In this document: in pieces, positions 5,195 through 5,883 of the stretch
How the letters are laid out: every line of letters starts with the position of its first letter
Numbering within the stretch: the stretch's first letter is position 1
Assembly: GCA_003455655.1 (NCBI GenBank)
Contig: DMQP01000182.1
Span: 1 to 5,883 of the forward strand
Length of the DNA stretch: 5,883 nt
Reading direction: 5' to 3'
Source of the DNA: Treponema sp.
GTDB taxonomy: Bacteria; Spirochaetota; Spirochaetia; Treponematales; Treponemataceae
Program-made: the position numbers and the translations under genes
Notes under the pieces: model-generated
Told to the model about the DNA's origin: nothing
Databases searched by the model: none
The model's input: only the letters and a program-made list of their open reading frames with translations

Positions 5195-5883
5195 ATGCGC
5201 GCAACCGACATCATCATTAAAAAAAGAGGAAATGCAGTTCAAAAAGGAGAAGCACTTACCAAAGAAGAAATTGCCTTTTTAATTGATGGCTATGTTTCTG
5301 GAAGTATTCCTGATTATCAGATTGCATCATTTTTAATGGCTGTATTTTGCAACGGAATGACTTTTGAAGAAACGGGTTTCCTTACCGATTGCATGCTTCA
5401 TTCTGGCGATGTTATCAATTTACATAATGCTTCTGTAGAAGGTTTGCACGGTCCCTTTATAGACAAACATTCAACAGGCGGTGTTGGAGATAAAATAAGT
5501 ATACCCCTTGCTCCTATAGTTGCTTCTTGTGGTGTTCAAATTCCCATGATGAGTGGACGTGCTTTAGGTCATACCGGCGGAACTTTAGACAAACTGGAAA
5601 GTATTGAAGGTTATTCAGTAGATCTTGATTCAGAAACCTTTGCAAAACTTATTGCAAAAAACAATTACGCAATGATGGGGCAAACAACAACGATTGCTCC
5701 TGCAGACAGAAAAATGTATGCCCTTCGCGATGTAACCGGTACTGTAGAAAGTATTCCCCTTATAACAAGCAGTATTCTTTCTAAAAAAGTTGCAGAAGGC
5801 AGTGACGGACTTTTATTTGATGTAAAGTTTGGTCGTGGTGCTTTTATGAAGAACATGGCAGATGCAGAACAGCTTGCAACATT
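5195..5883 (+). CDS. deoA: Thymidine/pyrimidine-nucleoside phosphorylase, N-terminal part (cut by window end)
   Basis: The first 229 codons are present of a protein family usually about 430-440 residues long. The enzyme splits thymidine, deoxyuridine or uridine with phosphate, giving the free base and (deoxy)ribose-1-phosphate in nucleoside salvage. The N-terminal ATDIIIKKR and the helical domain lead into the phosphate site KHSTGGVGDK (91-100). SGRALGHTGGTLDKLES (120-136), APADRKMYALRDVTGTVESI (168-187) and SSILSKK (192-198) are the signature substrate-binding blocks. VKFGRGAFM (210-218) is intact. The start is ATG 5195 behind GGGGGA (5184-5189); an upstream ATG at 5175 is out of frame. From this part I cannot decide between thymidine-specific (DeoA) and broad pyrimidine-specific (Pdp) activity. 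It is divergent from the cytidylate kinase-like gene, which fits a pyrimidine salvage neighbourhood. No frameshift is seen up to the edge. Confidence 0.92.
   Translation, partial: MRATDIIIKKRGNAVQKGEALTKEEIAFLIDGYVSGSIPDYQIASFLMAVFCNGMTFEETGFLTDCMLHSGDVINLHNASVEGLHGPFIDKHSTGGVGDKISIPLAPIVASCGVQIPMMSGRALGHTGGTLDKLESIEGYSVDLDSETFAKLIAKNNYAMMGQTTTIAPADRKMYALRDVTGTVESIPLITSSILSKKVAEGSDGLLFDVKFGRGAFMKNMADAEQLAT

Overview
The window looks like chromosomal DNA from a low-to-moderate GC bacterium, most likely a spirochaete of the Treponema type. The lineage rests on three inferences: a membrane protein resembling the spirochaetal P13 outer-membrane family, a short Asn-P-loop cytidylate kinase, and AT-rich sigma70-like promoters (TTGAAA/17 bp/TATAAT) with strong AAGGAGG-type ribosome binding sites. 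No rRNA, tRNA, CRISPR array, transposase or phage gene is visible.

Layout. Positions 1-265 hold a non-coding cluster of a short repeat (three 40-bp copies plus a degenerate fourth piece), each copy with a small palindrome, and two further perfect or near-perfect hairpins. An AT-rich stretch and a good promoter at 351-379 follow. The promoter drives a two-gene unit: a 66-residue protein with the HMA (copper-chaperone-like) fold pattern but without its metal-binding CxxC (407-607), and a D-2-hydroxyacid dehydrogenase of the glycerate dehydrogenase/HprA type (612-1562). A second promoter (1572-1600) precedes the large subunit of a LeuC/homoaconitase-family dehydratase (1637-2923). Only 22 bp later comes a predicted exported multi-spanning membrane protein resembling P13 (2946-3785). 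The matching small subunit (LeuD-type, 3894-4427) comes after that, so the two dehydratase subunits are split by an apparently unrelated envelope gene. A bidirectional terminator (4442-4510) closes this unit and also serves the convergent cytidylate kinase-like gene on the minus strand (4509-5069). A divergent promoter region (5070-5194) separates the kinase from a thymidine/pyrimidine-nucleoside phosphorylase gene cut by the window end (5195-5883).

How the genes work together. The hydroxyacid dehydrogenase and the dehydratase pair both act on 2-hydroxy/2-oxo acids, but no leuA or leuB is in view, so leucine synthesis is only one possible role. The kinase and phosphorylase share a pyrimidine nucleotide salvage theme and are transcribed divergently. 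I see no clear new defence or mobile system. The most interesting points are the repeat/hairpin cluster, the CxxC-less HMA-like protein, and the envelope gene lodged between the dehydratase subunits.
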